Position numbers and translations under genes: made by a program. Below, in pieces: positions 28,000-34,101 of a stretch of DNA of 64,000 bases (position 1 is its first letter; each line of letters opens with the position of its first letter). This DNA comes from a virus. Under the pieces are notes generated by a model. The model did no database searches and had not been told where the DNA came from. It was given only the letters and a program-made list of their open reading frames with translations. The stretch lies in IMG/VR virus record IMGVR_UViG_3300017917_002466, positions 124,001 to 188,000 of that record; one strand, written 5' to 3'.

Positions 28000-28144
28000 A
28001 CACCAAGTTTGGCGCATTCGCACGAAGTTACGCCGTCTTATCGCACCAACAAGTAGAACACTGCTTGTGAGCAACATCAAACGGGCATATATCCAAGCCC
28101 CATTTACAAGAAGGCGTAATTTTGTGCTGCGCCTGTTGGTGGAT
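28000..28144 (-). repeat. attC-like site B20
   Basis: ACCAAGTTTGGCGCATTCGC and GCTGCGCCTGTTGGTGG; GAAGTTACGCC pairs with GGCGTAATTTT. The left core is degenerate (CCAAG for CCAAC). Confidence 0.75.
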
Positions 28145-28267
28145 GTGCCGCGTTTCTTCCGCAATGTCAGGCTGGCAATCTTCCAGCATGATAGGGCAAG
28201 AACCGGCGTGATCCACTATTTCATCTTGAGTGCCAAAGAAGCCGCAATATTTACATTTGCCAGCCAT
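28028..28267 (-). CDS. Zinc-finger cassette protein (array B)
   Basis: 79 residues from the ATG at 28267: MAGKCKYCGFFGTQDEIVDH, then AGSCP gives a C-x2-C...H...C finger near the start. A second Cys group (CKWGLDICP, CSTCWC) is attC-encoded. Confidence 0.65.
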   Translation of the reverse strand: MAGKCKYCGFFGTQDEIVDHAGSCPIMLEDCQPDIAEETRHIHQQAQHKITPSCKWGLDICPFDVAHKQCSTCWCDKTA

Positions 28268-28298
28268 ATAATAAACCTTTCTTGAAACGCGGCATTTA

Positions 28299-28443
28299 CA
28301 CCAACGTTTGCTCAACCGCACGATAGTTGTCGCAATCGATCTACCACTGCTGTAACATAAGACACATAAACCTTGTGCTCAACAAACTCTTTGTAAAGAC
28401 TATCGGCTATTGCGGCAATTTCGTGCTTGAGCTGTTGTACGTC
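28299..28443 (-). repeat. attC-like site B19
   Basis: CACCAACGTTTGCTCAACCG and TGCTTGAGCTGTTGTAC; CACGATAGTTGTCGCAA pairs with TTGCGGCAATTTCGTG. Confidence 0.8.
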
Positions 28444-28551
28444 TGTGGAAGGAGCGGCTTCCTCAGCTTTAAGTGCTCGCATCACGGCAGGGCAACGGTC
28501 TACGTTTATACCCATACCGCTACACGGCAAAATGAATGACTTGTTATCCAC
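28312..28551 (-). CDS. Hypothetical cassette protein (array B)
   Basis: 79 residues, GTG start at 28551 behind GGAGG. APSTDVQQLKHEIAAIADSL resembles APSTDVQQPQVDITA of the cassette at 29752-29973, because both read the same attC arm. Helical; function unknown. Confidence 0.6.
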   Translation of the reverse strand: MDNKSFILPCSGMGINVDRCPAVMRALKAEEAAPSTDVQQLKHEIAAIADSLYKEFVEHKVYVSYVTAVVDRLRQLSCG

Positions 28552-28590
28552 GCGAGCACCTCCTAAATCGTAAAGAGCGACTGGAATTGC

Positions 28591-28724
28591 GTACAACGGT
28601 TCAGCAACGTGCGCCGTGCCTACAGGGCTTCACGGCAATATGGACACCACACAAACCCAGTATGGGCCTTGCCAAGACGAAGCCACTCGTGAAATTGGCA
28701 TGGCGTACTTGCCGTGTTGTGCGA
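28591..28724 (-). repeat. attC-like site B18
   Basis: GTACAACGGTTCAGCAACGT and TACTTGCCGTGTTGTGC; GCGCCGTGCC pairs with GGCATGGCG. Nearly identical over 100 bases to site B15 at 29438-29571. Confidence 0.85.
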
Positions 28725-28832
28725 TGAATTTGTTGACTCCCTAATGTAAGCGCGAATTGCTTCTAACGCGGTAAAATCTTTTGAATATTTACACATTCTC
28801 TCTACTTGCAAAACGGCTTCGTGTATATCCAT
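28620..28832 (-). CDS. Cassette protein, 3' half duplicated at 29468 (array B)
   Basis: 70 residues from the ATG at 28832 (GGAGG site). Helical N-terminal half (HEAVLQVERMCKYSKDF). The C-terminal FHEWLRLGKAHTGFVWCPYC is shared with 29468-29701 and ends in a Cys pair. Start region like 31415-31651. Confidence 0.65.
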   Translation of the reverse strand: MDIHEAVLQVERMCKYSKDFTALEAIRAYIRESTNSSHNTASTPCQFHEWLRLGKAHTGFVWCPYCREAL

Positions 28833-28863
28833 TCGCGCCTCCAATATGGTTCAACAAACTTTT

Positions 28864-28953
28864 GCACAACGGTTCGGCAAACGGGCGAAGTTGGTTTACC
28901 TCGACACGGAGGGCTGTTCTACGCCAATTTCGCCCTTTGCCTGTTGTGCGATG
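28864..28953 (-). repeat. attC-like site B17
   Basis: GCACAACGGTTCGGCAAACG and CCCTTTGCCTGTTGTGC; GGGCGAAGTTGG pairs with CCAATTTCGCCC. Confidence 0.9.
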
Positions 28954-29063
28954 TTGTTTTTAATTACCTTAATTTCAGCGGCGATTTCTCGTAACCGAAG
29001 ATTATTAGCTACAACAAAGCACCACAACGATAAATAAGCCAGAAAGACAAAAAACCATTTCAT
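28896..29063 (-). CDS. Membrane-anchored cassette protein (array B)
   Basis: 55 residues: MKWFFVFLAYLSLWCFVVAN is a membrane anchor or signal, then LRLREIAAEIKVIKNNIAQQ is a helix. GGCGG site before the ATG at 29063. Tail attC-encoded. Confidence 0.6.
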   Translation of the reverse strand: MKWFFVFLAYLSLWCFVVANNLRLREIAAEIKVIKNNIAQQAKGEIGVEQPSVSR

Positions 29064-29100
29064 AATCGCCGCCTATAAATCAAAGATTAAAAACCATTTC

Positions 29101-29235
29101 GCCTAACGTCTACCGCATCGCACGAAGTTGCCGCGCCCAAACCCACAACCTACGATAAACCCCTGACGGTAGATTATTGTTATTGTCTACAAAGGCTTCC
29201 ATTTCTGCGGCAATTTTGTGCTGCGGTTGTTGCAC
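29101..29235 (-). repeat. attC-like site B16
   Basis: GCCTAACGTCTACCGCATCG and GTGCTGCGGTTGTTGCAC; CACGAAGTTGCCGCG pairs with TGCGGCAATTTTGTG. GCCTAAC is the canonical integron core RYYYAAC. Confidence 0.9.
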
Positions 29236-29406
29236 GGGGCGCTTCGCCCGAACCGTTCGGCCCGTTTCCAAATTATCCAGCGCGGTGCGGACTGCTATTG
29301 CCCCGCTGTGGCCGAGAGAATAATTGACAACGGCAACCGCTTTGCCGTTACGACATACCTCAAACGCATAGCCAGTATCTTCTATCTCATATTTGGCACC
29401 GCGCAT
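29110..29406 (-). CDS. Hypothetical cassette protein (array B)
   Basis: 98 residues. The first 50 (MRGAKYEIEDTGYAFEVCRN, SGAIAVRTALDNLE) form a small alpha/beta unit; the rest, basic then helical, is attC-encoded. Function unknown. Confidence 0.65.
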   Translation of the reverse strand: MRGAKYEIEDTGYAFEVCRNGKAVAVVNYSLGHSGAIAVRTALDNLETGRTVRAKRPVQQPQHKIAAEMEAFVDNNNNLPSGVYRRLWVWARQLRAMR

Positions 29407-29437
29407 ATTAACATCCTATCTTTAAGGGCCGAATGGC

Positions 29438-29571
29438 GTGCAACGTTCTCGGCAATGTACGCCGTGCCTACAGGGCTTCACGGCAATATGGACACCACAC
29501 AAACCCAGTATGGTCCTTGCCAAGACGAAGCCACTCGTGATATTGGCATGGCGTACTTGCCGTGTTAGGCG
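29438..29571 (-). repeat. attC-like site B15
   Basis: GTGCAACGTTCTCGGCAATG and TACTTGCCGTGTTAGGCG; GTACGCCGTGCC pairs with GGCATGGCGTAC. The plus-strand core GTTAGGC matches the integron consensus exactly. Confidence 0.9.
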
Positions 29572-29701
29572 ATGTAGAAAGCGACTCCTTAACGTCCTCA
29601 AATTTGACAAATTCACCGTCGTCGCACTCCTCCATCCGAGCATGCGTGCCATACATATCGCTCGTGACCTTATAATCGTACCGTGTCAAATTTACATCCA
29701 T
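29468..29701 (-). CDS. Cassette protein, 3' half duplicated at 28620 (array B)
   Basis: 77 residues from the ATG at 29701. The N-terminal half NLTRYDYKV...GEFVKFEDVKESLS resembles 32217-32474 (NLTRYNLEW...AWVKFDDIKELLN) and 31696-31962. The C-terminal half is nearly identical to 28620-28832, so this cassette is a hybrid. Confidence 0.65.
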   Translation of the reverse strand: MDVNLTRYDYKVTSDMYGTHARMEECDDGEFVKFEDVKESLSTSPNTASTPCQYHEWLRLGKDHTGFVWCPYCREAL

Positions 29702-29724
29702 ATATCGCTCTCGCTTTCTATTTC

Positions 29725-29863
29725 GCATAACGTCTGCCACACGGTTGATCGTTACGGCCTACCTTGCCAATCACCAGATTCACGTTCAGGAACATCATAT
29801 CGCCGTTTAGATAAATCTCCATAATATGAATAGGCCGTAATGTCAACCTGTGGCTGTTGTACG
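29725..29863 (-). repeat. attC-like site B14
   Basis: GCATAACGTCTGCCACACGG and CCTGTGGCTGTTGTACG; TTGATCGTTACGGCCTA pairs with TAGGCCGTAATGTCAA. Confidence 0.85.
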
Positions 29864-29973
29864 TCTGTGGAAGGAGCGGATTCTTTAGTTAATGCGGTGC
29901 AGCCATGACCGACACCCTGAACACCTTGCCACTCCCACCGAGCTTGTATATAGTGACGACAATCTTTGAACAT
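29752..29973 (-). CDS. Hypothetical cassette protein (array B)
   Basis: 73 residues from the ATG at 29973 (GGCGG site). FKDCRHYIQARWEWQGVQGV near the start; the second half is attC-encoded. Function unknown. Confidence 0.6.
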   Translation of the reverse strand: MFKDCRHYIQARWEWQGVQGVGHGCTALTKESAPSTDVQQPQVDITAYSYYGDLSKRRYDVPERESGDWQGRP

Positions 29974-30012
29974 TTGCACCGCCTTATAGATCGTTTAGAG
30001 CGACTGGAATAG

Positions 30013-30083
30013 CGTACAACGTGTGCCAAAGTATGAAGGTGTGAAACAATTTGCGAAGCGAACATACTTTGGCTGTTGTGTGT
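30013..30083 (-). repeat. attC-like site B13, compact
   Basis: GTACAACGTGTGCCAAAGTA and ATACTTTGGCTGTTGTGTG; an 11-bp perfect stem GCCAAAGTATG/CATACTTTGGC. No coding sequence inside. Closely similar to site B6 at 31989-32064. Confidence 0.9.
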
Positions 30084-30238
30084 TGGTTTTCGCTCCACAA
30101 TATTAAAAAGCAATTTGGCGATTGTAACGAGGCCAACTCAACCACCCTCGTATCCCATCGGGCGTCCCCTTTGGTGGTCTACATAGCCGTGGACGGCTTA
30201 GCCAAATTGCCTATAAATTCAAAGAGCGAAAACTTACA
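30081..30238. ncRNA. Non-coding structured cassette NB2
   Basis: A cassette-sized interval between two attC-like sites without a reading frame of use. Outer helix GTTTTCGCT (30086-30094) with AGCGAAAAC (30225-30233). Second helix GCAATTTGGC (30110-30119) with GCCAAATTGC (30201-30210). Inner hairpins ACCACC/GGTGGT and AGCCG-TGGA-CGGCT. The cassette at 32059-32205 has the same outer helix and layout but a different, again complementary, second helix. Strand of the RNA not known. Confidence 0.6.
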
Positions 30239-30389
30239 CACAACGTATACGCTATTGTGAAGTAACTATGTTATTTAGGCGCTCCTCTAACTGTGAAATA
30301 AGCGACAATGCCTGTGGATACGACTCCATTGCTGACGGAACTGAATCCCGTAGAAACTTGAGCGCCGCCACAATAGCGTTGTTGTGCGA
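30236..30389 (-). repeat. attC-like site B12
   Basis: ACACAACGTATACGCTATTG pairs with CAATAGCGTTGTTGTG; most of the B12 gene's second half lies in the loop. Confidence 0.85.
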
Positions 30390-30503
30390 AGGTTTTAACG
30401 CCTCCTCACAAAACATTTTTATGCGACCCCACGCCAGTTGTTCAGACGAAGACCCTTTTGCATTAACAAGTGCGCTAACAGATGATAGTTCATTTTCAAG
30501 CAT
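30252..30503 (-). CDS. Cassette protein, related to 7351-7605 (array B)
   Basis: 83 residues from the ATG at 30503 (GGAG site). LAWGRIKMFCEEALKPSHN matches the array A cassette at 7351-7605. All-helical; function unknown. Confidence 0.7.
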   Translation of the reverse strand: MLENELSSVSALVNAKGSSSEQLAWGRIKMFCEEALKPSHNNAIVAALKFLRDSVPSAMESYPQALSLISQLEERLNNIVTSQ

Positions 30504-30535
30504 AAAAACTCCTAAATAAAAAGCGTTAAAACTTT

Positions 30536-30734
30536 TGCACAACGGGATCAGGCATTGCCCGACAGTTTGCGCGGTGCTTCACAAGCGATACAAACGCTTC
30601 ACAAAGCGCGAAGTTGCCGCGCCCATTTACTTAACTGCTCTGCACTTGGTACGCCACCGATATTTGCTATGCGCACACCATCCTCAAGCTCAGTGGCAAT
30701 TTGGGCGATAGCCGCGCTTTGTGTGTTGGTTGAT
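30536..30734 (-). repeat. attC-like site B11, long
   Basis: The left side starts GCACAACGGGATCAGGCATT; the pairing arms are CACAAAGCGCGAAGTTGCC and GGCAATTTGGGCG...CCGCGCTTTGTGTG. Extra sequence on the left side makes it about 200 nt. Confidence 0.65.
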
Positions 30735-30895
30735 GTGGAAGGAATGCCCACCTTATTTTTCTTTCGGCGGGTAATCTTTCTCCACCACGAATGAACAACG
30801 GAACAGATAATAGCAACCAATCCTATTGCCAACGCTACGCCAAGGAACACCAGCCCAAACACATCATGAAACGTCCATACGAAAATAGAACCCAT
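30599..30895 (-). CDS. Membrane cassette protein (array B)
   Basis: 98 residues. Residues 10-36 form a membrane helix (FGLVFLGVALAIGLVAIICS), then a basic stretch (WWRKITRRKKNK) that would stay inside, and a soluble helical tail encoded in the attC hairpin. Confidence 0.7.
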   Translation of the reverse strand: MGSIFVWTFHDVFGLVFLGVALAIGLVAIICSVVHSWWRKITRRKKNKVGIPSTSTNTQSAAIAQIATELEDGVRIANIGGVPSAEQLSKWARQLRAL

Positions 30896-30945
30896 TTTTT
30901 TCTCCTTACCCGCCGAACTATTAATTCAAAAGCGGGATTTATTTT

Positions 30946-31024
30946 GCACAACGGTCAGCGCACAGCCGATGCGGTACGCTTACCATTTTTGCTACCCCGT
31001 TTCGGCTTGCGCTTGTTGTGTGCT
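30946..31024 (-). repeat. attC-like site B10
   Basis: GCACAACGGTCAGCGCACAG and GGCTTGCGCTTGTTGTGTG; near-identical left arm to A4. Confidence 0.85.
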
Positions 31025-31131
31025 GTTCGGCGCGACTCTAATCGCTCCCAGGCGGCCAGCTCCGCATCACCACGGGCCTCCGCCGCACCCATCACAGCAT
31101 CAAAATCATCAGGACCATAATCGTTTTTCAT
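30955..31131 (-). CDS. Basic-tailed cassette microprotein (array B)
   Basis: 58 residues from the ATG at 31131: acidic helical first half (MKNDYGPDDFDAVMGAAEAR), strongly basic second half (NKRKPKRGSKNGKRTASAVR) encoded by the attC arm and closely like the tail of 6456-6761. Confidence 0.6.
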   Translation of the reverse strand: MKNDYGPDDFDAVMGAAEARGDAELAAWERLESRRTAHNKRKPKRGSKNGKRTASAVR

Positions 31132-31170
31132 TTGGCCGCCTTTACAATAACGCTCTCACGCCGAATGGCA

Positions 31171-31230
31171 TCACAACGTTCACCGCACGCCGGATGCGGT
31201 ACTCCGTTTACGGCTGCGGGTGTTGTGCGA
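31171..31230 (-). repeat. attC-like site B9
   Basis: TCACAACGTTCACCGCACGC and GGCTGCGGGTGTTGTGCG; about 60 nt. Confidence 0.85.
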
Positions 31231-31374
31231 AGTGCGGCCCGCTTCCGCAAGTATTGGCGCGACTTCGCTACGGTGCGCCCACTGACCTTCCTTGTCAAAC
31301 ACAAACCTTGCAATTACTTTTCCACAGCAAATCTCAGTTTTCAATGAATACCACTGCAGTTTTTTTCGCGCCAT
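31180..31374 (-). CDS. Hypothetical cassette protein (array B)
   Basis: 64 residues from the ATG at 31374 (GGAGG site): MARKKLQWYSLKTEICCGKV, a small beta unit with a Cys pair. Basic attC-encoded tail. Confidence 0.6.
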   Translation of the reverse strand: MARKKLQWYSLKTEICCGKVIARFVFDKEGQWAHRSEVAPILAEAGRTSHNTRSRKRSTASGVR

Positions 31375-31400
31375 TATAACCTCCAAAAGGGCCGCATTTT

Positions 31401-31536
31401 GCACAACGTCTGCGCTACTGGTGCTGTGCGCATACTAAGCAGGCATGTTTTTTACACTTTCGACTAGTAATTACACCACAGTCGTAACCAGCTCCGATGT
31501 GCGCTTCGCATGGCACCATAGCGCTGTTGTGCGATG
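31401..31536 (-). repeat. attC-like site B8
   Basis: GCACAACGTCTGCGCTACTG and ATAGCGCTGTTGTGCG; the Cys-rich end of the B8 gene is in the loop. Confidence 0.85.
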
Positions 31537-31651
31537 AATTTGTTGACTCCGCCAGTGCTGCGCGAATGGTTTCCAATGCACATTTACAATCTGGACACTG
31601 GTGTTGATCCACGACTATTTGAAAATGAGCCAAGGCTTTCTTAATTTCCAT
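31415..31651 (-). CDS. Cys-rich cassette protein (array B)
   Basis: 78 residues from the ATG at 31651 (GGAGG site; same start region as 28620-28832). CPDCKCALETIRAALAES near the middle and CKKHACLVCAQH at the end suggest metal binding. Confidence 0.65.
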   Translation of the reverse strand: MEIKKALAHFQIVVDQHQCPDCKCALETIRAALAESTNSSHNSAMVPCEAHIGAGYDCGVITSRKCKKHACLVCAQHQ

Positions 31652-31682
31652 TCGCGCCTCCAATATGGTTCAGCAAATTTTT

Positions 31683-31848
31683 CGCACAACGTATGCTAAA
31701 CGGCTGATGCCTTGCGCTGGATAAAATAGTCGTGAACATCTGGATACCACACACATTTACGACATTTATATAAATCCTCGTAATCGCTACCATAGTACGT
31801 TTCACATTCCTTACAGCGCAAGGTTTCAGCCTTTAGCGGTTGGTTGCC
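31683..31848 (-). repeat. attC-like site B7
   Basis: CGCACAACGTATGCTAAACG and CTTTAGCGGTTGGTTG; GGCTGATGCCTTGCGCTG pairs with CAGCGCAAGGTTTCAGCC. Confidence 0.9.
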
Positions 31849-31962
31849 TGTTTGTGAAAGCTCCTTAGTGTCGGCAAATTTTAAATATACTCCGTCACCA
31901 CCTTGATGTATGTCGCAATCACAATCGCAACTATTAAACACAAATGTTCTGAAATTTGCCAT
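31696..31962 (-). CDS. Cys-rich cassette protein (array B)
   Basis: 88 residues. The N-terminal half (MANFRTFVF, VYLKFADTKELSQ) is related to 32217-32474. LRCKECETYYG...CRKCVWYPD adds a two-site Cys ribbon; its last part is like that of 5925-6170 in array A. Confidence 0.65.
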   Translation of the reverse strand: MANFRTFVFNSCDCDCDIHQGGDGVYLKFADTKELSQTGNQPLKAETLRCKECETYYGSDYEDLYKCRKCVWYPDVHDYFIQRKASAV

Positions 31963-31988
31963 ATAATATCGCTCCTTTCACAAATTGC

Positions 31989-32064
31989 AACCAACGGTTG
32001 CCAAAGTATGAAGTTTACGTTTCGTAAATTTGCGAAGCGAACATACTTTGGCTGTTGTGTGTTG
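31989..32064 (-). repeat. attC-like site B6, compact
   Basis: CCAACGGTTGCCAAAGTATG and CATACTTTGGCTGTTGTGTG, with GTTTACGTTTCGTAAAT in the loop. Similar to B13. Confidence 0.9.
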
Positions 32065-32205
32065 GTTTTCGCTTCACAATAATGTAAGGCGCGGGGCTGC
32101 ATAGGCTGAGTAGTGACCACCGCAGCATATATCTCCACCGAAAGTACGGTGAACCCTCAATTGTCACCGCGCCATATAAATTCCAAAGAGCGAAAACTTT
32201 CACAC
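32059..32205. ncRNA. Non-coding structured cassette NB1
   Basis: Same plan as 30081-30238. Outer helix GTTTTCGCT (32065-32073) with AGCGAAAAC (32189-32197). Second helix GGCGCGG (32088-32094) with CCGCGCC (32167-32173), covarying with GCAATTTGGC/GCCAAATTGC of NB2. Inner hairpin CACCG-AAAGTA-CGGTG (32136-32151). The only minus-strand ATG after the attC core is followed by a stop two codons later. Confidence 0.6.
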
Positions 32206-32344
32206 AACGGTTCGCACTACTGCTGTTCGTGCCAATCGGTTCGTTTGCCAGTAAACCTACTGCACGCATGGCACGTGGGGCTGACACAACCACCTATGTT
32301 ACGTTTGCAAGATTGGCATGACAGCATAGCGCTGTTGTGCGATG
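32201..32344 (-). repeat. attC-like site B5
   Basis: CACACAACGGTTCGCACTAC and AGCATAGCGCTGTTGTGCG are the arms. Confidence 0.8.
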
Positions 32345-32474
32345 AATTTAGAAGCTCCTTAATGTCGTCAAATTTAACCCAAGCCCCCTCATCGGATGCA
32401 ACCATTTGATGAAAATTATCCATAGTTTTAGTACGGTTAAACCACTCTAAATTATAACGGGTTAAATTTGCCAT
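32217..32474 (-). CDS. Cys-rich cassette protein (array B)
   Basis: 85 residues: MANLTRYNLEWFNRTKTMDN, then AWVKFDDIKELL (family core shared with 29468 and 31696), then attC-encoded CQSCKRNIGGC...CHAC. GGAG site before the ATG. Confidence 0.65.
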   Translation of the reverse strand: MANLTRYNLEWFNRTKTMDNFHQMVASDEGAWVKFDDIKELLNSSHNSAMLSCQSCKRNIGGCVSPTCHACSRFTGKRTDWHEQQ

Positions 32475-32500
32475 ATAATATCGCTCCTTTCACAAATTGC

Positions 32501-32628
32501 AACCAACGTTTACGCAACGGGTGAAGTCGCCACAACTTTTAGATTATGACAATACCCTTGCTTTAATGTACAATGATCCGATAAACACTTTAAACTACAC
32601 TCGATTTCACCCTTGCGTTGTTGGTTGT
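32501..32628 (-). repeat. attC-like site B4
   Basis: AACCAACGTTTACGCAACGG and CTTGCGTTGTTGGTTG; GGGTGAAG pairs with TTTCACCC. Confidence 0.85.
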
Positions 32629-32749
32629 CTGTAAAATTTTCTACCTTAGATGCAAGAGCGGCACACCATACGAGATGGGTATACTGCTCCTTATCTAACG
32701 TAGATTTACAACCAATACTATCAAACCATTCTCTACAAGTGCCGCTCAT
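32510..32749 (-). CDS. Hypothetical cassette protein (array B)
   Basis: 79 residues from the ATG at 32749 (GGAG site): MSGTCREWFDSIGCKSTLDK. Several Cys in the attC-encoded part (CSLKCLSDHCTLKQGYC). Confidence 0.6.
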   Translation of the reverse strand: MSGTCREWFDSIGCKSTLDKEQYTHLVWCAALASKVENFTDNQQRKGEIECSLKCLSDHCTLKQGYCHNLKVVATSPVA

Positions 32750-32775
32750 ATAAACTCCAAAGAAAATTTTATTGC

Positions 32776-32850
32776 AACCAACGTTTGACAAATGGTGAAG
32801 TCGTGTACTCACGATTTAGGCTTTTCGTTACCATTTGTTTGTTGTAAGAT
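32776..32850 (-). repeat. attC-like site B3
   Basis: AACCAACGTTTGACAAATGG and CCATTTGTTTGTTGTAAG are the arms; about 75 nt, outside the coding sequence. Confidence 0.85.
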
Positions 32851-32868
32851 GTTTATGCCACTTCCTTA

Positions 32869-33165
32869 TTATCCGTTGGCGCATCTTTGTTTTTTGATAT
32901 AGTCTAAAAGTGTAACCTGTTCTTTTTCTGGTAACTGTTCAATCACTTTTTTATTGAAAAAATATTCATCCGTAAAACCACCAACAAAATCTAACCATTT
33001 TCCTGAAATCTTTGGTAATGGTAACTCGGTGCCCCGATAAGATGCAGACATAAATATCTCTGCTGGTACGCCGTTTAATTTCCGGTAAAGTGTTCCCCCA
33101 CCACTTTTCTGATGTTCCTCTGGATACGGTGGGTTCCAAACGCCTGTGAATTTTAGTTTTTGCAT
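32869..33165 (-). CDS. Hypothetical cassette protein (array B)
   Basis: 98 residues: MQKLKFTGVWNPPYPEEHQK, then AEIFMSASYRGTELPLPKI, ending in a helical basic tail. Unusually, its stop lies before the attC-like site. Compact single-domain look; no family recognised. Confidence 0.65.
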   Translation of the reverse strand: MQKLKFTGVWNPPYPEEHQKSGGGTLYRKLNGVPAEIFMSASYRGTELPLPKISGKWLDFVGGFTDEYFFNKKVIEQLPEKEQVTLLDYIKKQRCANG

Positions 33166-33210
33166 TTTTTCTCCTGCGCCAACATCTGAATATCAGAGTG
33201 GCATAAATTT

Positions 33211-33353
33211 CTTACAACGTTCACCGCACAGCCGATGAATTGCGCTGCCAGTTACAAGAAAGATTTTTTACACATACATCACCAAACCCTGCTTGATAAC
33301 TACACATTCCACTATATGCACAAAGCAATTTTTCGGCTTGCGGTTGTTGTGGG
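33211..33353 (-). repeat. attC-like site B2
   Basis: CTTACAACGTTCACCGCACA and GGCTTGCGGTTGTTGTGG are the arms; GCCGATGAAT pairs with ATTTTTCGGC. Confidence 0.85.
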
Positions 33354-33445
33354 ATGTGGAGCGCAGGTTCCTTAGTGTCCTGCGCGGCACGCTTCGCCCA
33401 AAAATCAATCCATTCATCACGAGTAATAGCTGGTTTAGATGGCAT
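33221..33445 (-). CDS. Hypothetical cassette protein (array B)
   Basis: 74 residues: MPSKPAITRDEWIDFWAKRA is helical and AAQDTKEPAL follows. Cys-rich attC-encoded end (CAYSGMCSY...CVKNLSCNW). Confidence 0.6.
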   Translation of the reverse strand: MPSKPAITRDEWIDFWAKRAAQDTKEPALHIPQQPQAEKLLCAYSGMCSYQAGFGDVCVKNLSCNWQRNSSAVR

Positions 33446-33496
33446 AATGTGACTTTCTATGAGCCGCGCCTATCATATAGACCTGCGCGGAATTTA

Positions 33497-33564
33497 CCAC
33501 AACGTCTGCGCAACTGCGCGTAGTTGGGCCTTGACAATTACGACGCTTGCGCTGTTGGTGGATG
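33497..33564 (-). repeat. attC-like site B1
   Basis: CCACAACGTCTGCGCAACTG and GCTTGCGCTGTTGGTGG are the arms; GCGCGTAGTTGG pairs with CAATTACGACGC. Confidence 0.85.
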
Positions 33565-33795
33565 TGCCTGCCGACTCCGCTTGCTCTGCGGGCGAACCGG
33601 CGTCAACAACAGCGCGAGGAAATGATCGGCGGCGCGATTGCCTATAGTGTGCCGTTTGGCCGATGAATCACGGCTACCCTCCCAACGAGCACAGTCGTAA
33701 TACGCCATGGCGATGTTGGCCTGATAGGCACGGTACAGCCCCTTGTCGCGCCGTAACGCCCTTGTGAATACCTTGAACGCCTCTTGAAACTCCAC
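33538..33795 (-). CDS. Cassette protein, paralogue of 6456-6761 (array B cassette 1)
   Basis: 85 residues: FQEAFKVFTRALRRDKGLYR and NIAMAYYDCARWEGSRDSSA match 6456-6761. First cassette behind the attI-like site. The ATG at 33795 has GGAGG upstream. Function unknown. Confidence 0.7.
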   Translation of the reverse strand: MEFQEAFKVFTRALRRDKGLYRAYQANIAMAYYDCARWEGSRDSSAKRHTIGNRAADHFLALLLTPVRPQSKRSRQAHPPTAQAS

Positions 33796-33851
33796 AGGCG
33801 CCTCCTTATTGTTCGCCCGCCTACAATCGCGTTCTCGGCAGGCATTTACAC

Positions 33852-33891
33852 CAACTAGTTAAATGATGTCATTCCCTTGTCTAACTCTTTG
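33852..33891 (-). other. attI-like site, array B
   Basis: 40 bases identical to 7641-7680. Here they overlap the last 12 codons of the gene at 33859 (QRVRQGNDII stop), while at array A only this fragment of the gene remains. The minus strand ends CTAGTTGGTG at the join to the first cassette. Confidence 0.65.
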
Positions 33892-34095
33892 ATTTTCATA
33901 AAATTTTTTAAACTTATTGCTCAATTTATCTAATGGATAACCGTCTTGTATTAAAGCCCTTATTACAGCATACCGAATATATTTAGAACGAGTAATTTTT
34001 AGCTTTTCTCCTTGATGCAAACAACCAGTTGCTAAAACTGGTTCTAAATATATCTTATAGTCACTTCTTATCTTATCAGACCATTTTGCTTTCAT
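33859..34095 (-). CDS. Hypothetical protein hosting the attI-like site
   Basis: 78 residues, basic: KITRSKYIRYAVIRALIQDG resembles a ribbon-helix-helix pattern (short strand, two helices), so it may bind DNA. The 3' end is the attI-like site. Promoter 34102-34130 would also drive the array. Not a tyrosine recombinase. Confidence 0.65.
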   Translation of the reverse strand: MKAKWSDKIRSDYKIYLEPVLATGCLHQGEKLKITRSKYIRYAVIRALIQDGYPLDKLSNKFKKFYENQRVRQGNDII

Positions 34096-34101
34096 ATTTT
34101 A

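Noticed and set aside
27746-28285. Plus-strand gene of 179 codons
   Set aside because: It is antisense to three cassette genes and two attC hairpins, with no start signal; a shadow of GC-rich cassette DNA.
31881-32293. Minus-strand open frames covering the NB1 cassette
   Set aside because: They read through two attC-like sites, lack ribosome sites and overlap proper cassette genes.
25633-33856. CRISPR array
   Set aside because: The repeats are inverted, imperfect and unequally spaced with genes between them; no identical direct repeats of 25-40 nt and no cas gene.
33859-34095. Integron integrase
   Set aside because: Its position ahead of the array is suggestive, but 78 residues without the R...H-x-x-R...Y residues cannot be a tyrosine recombinase.
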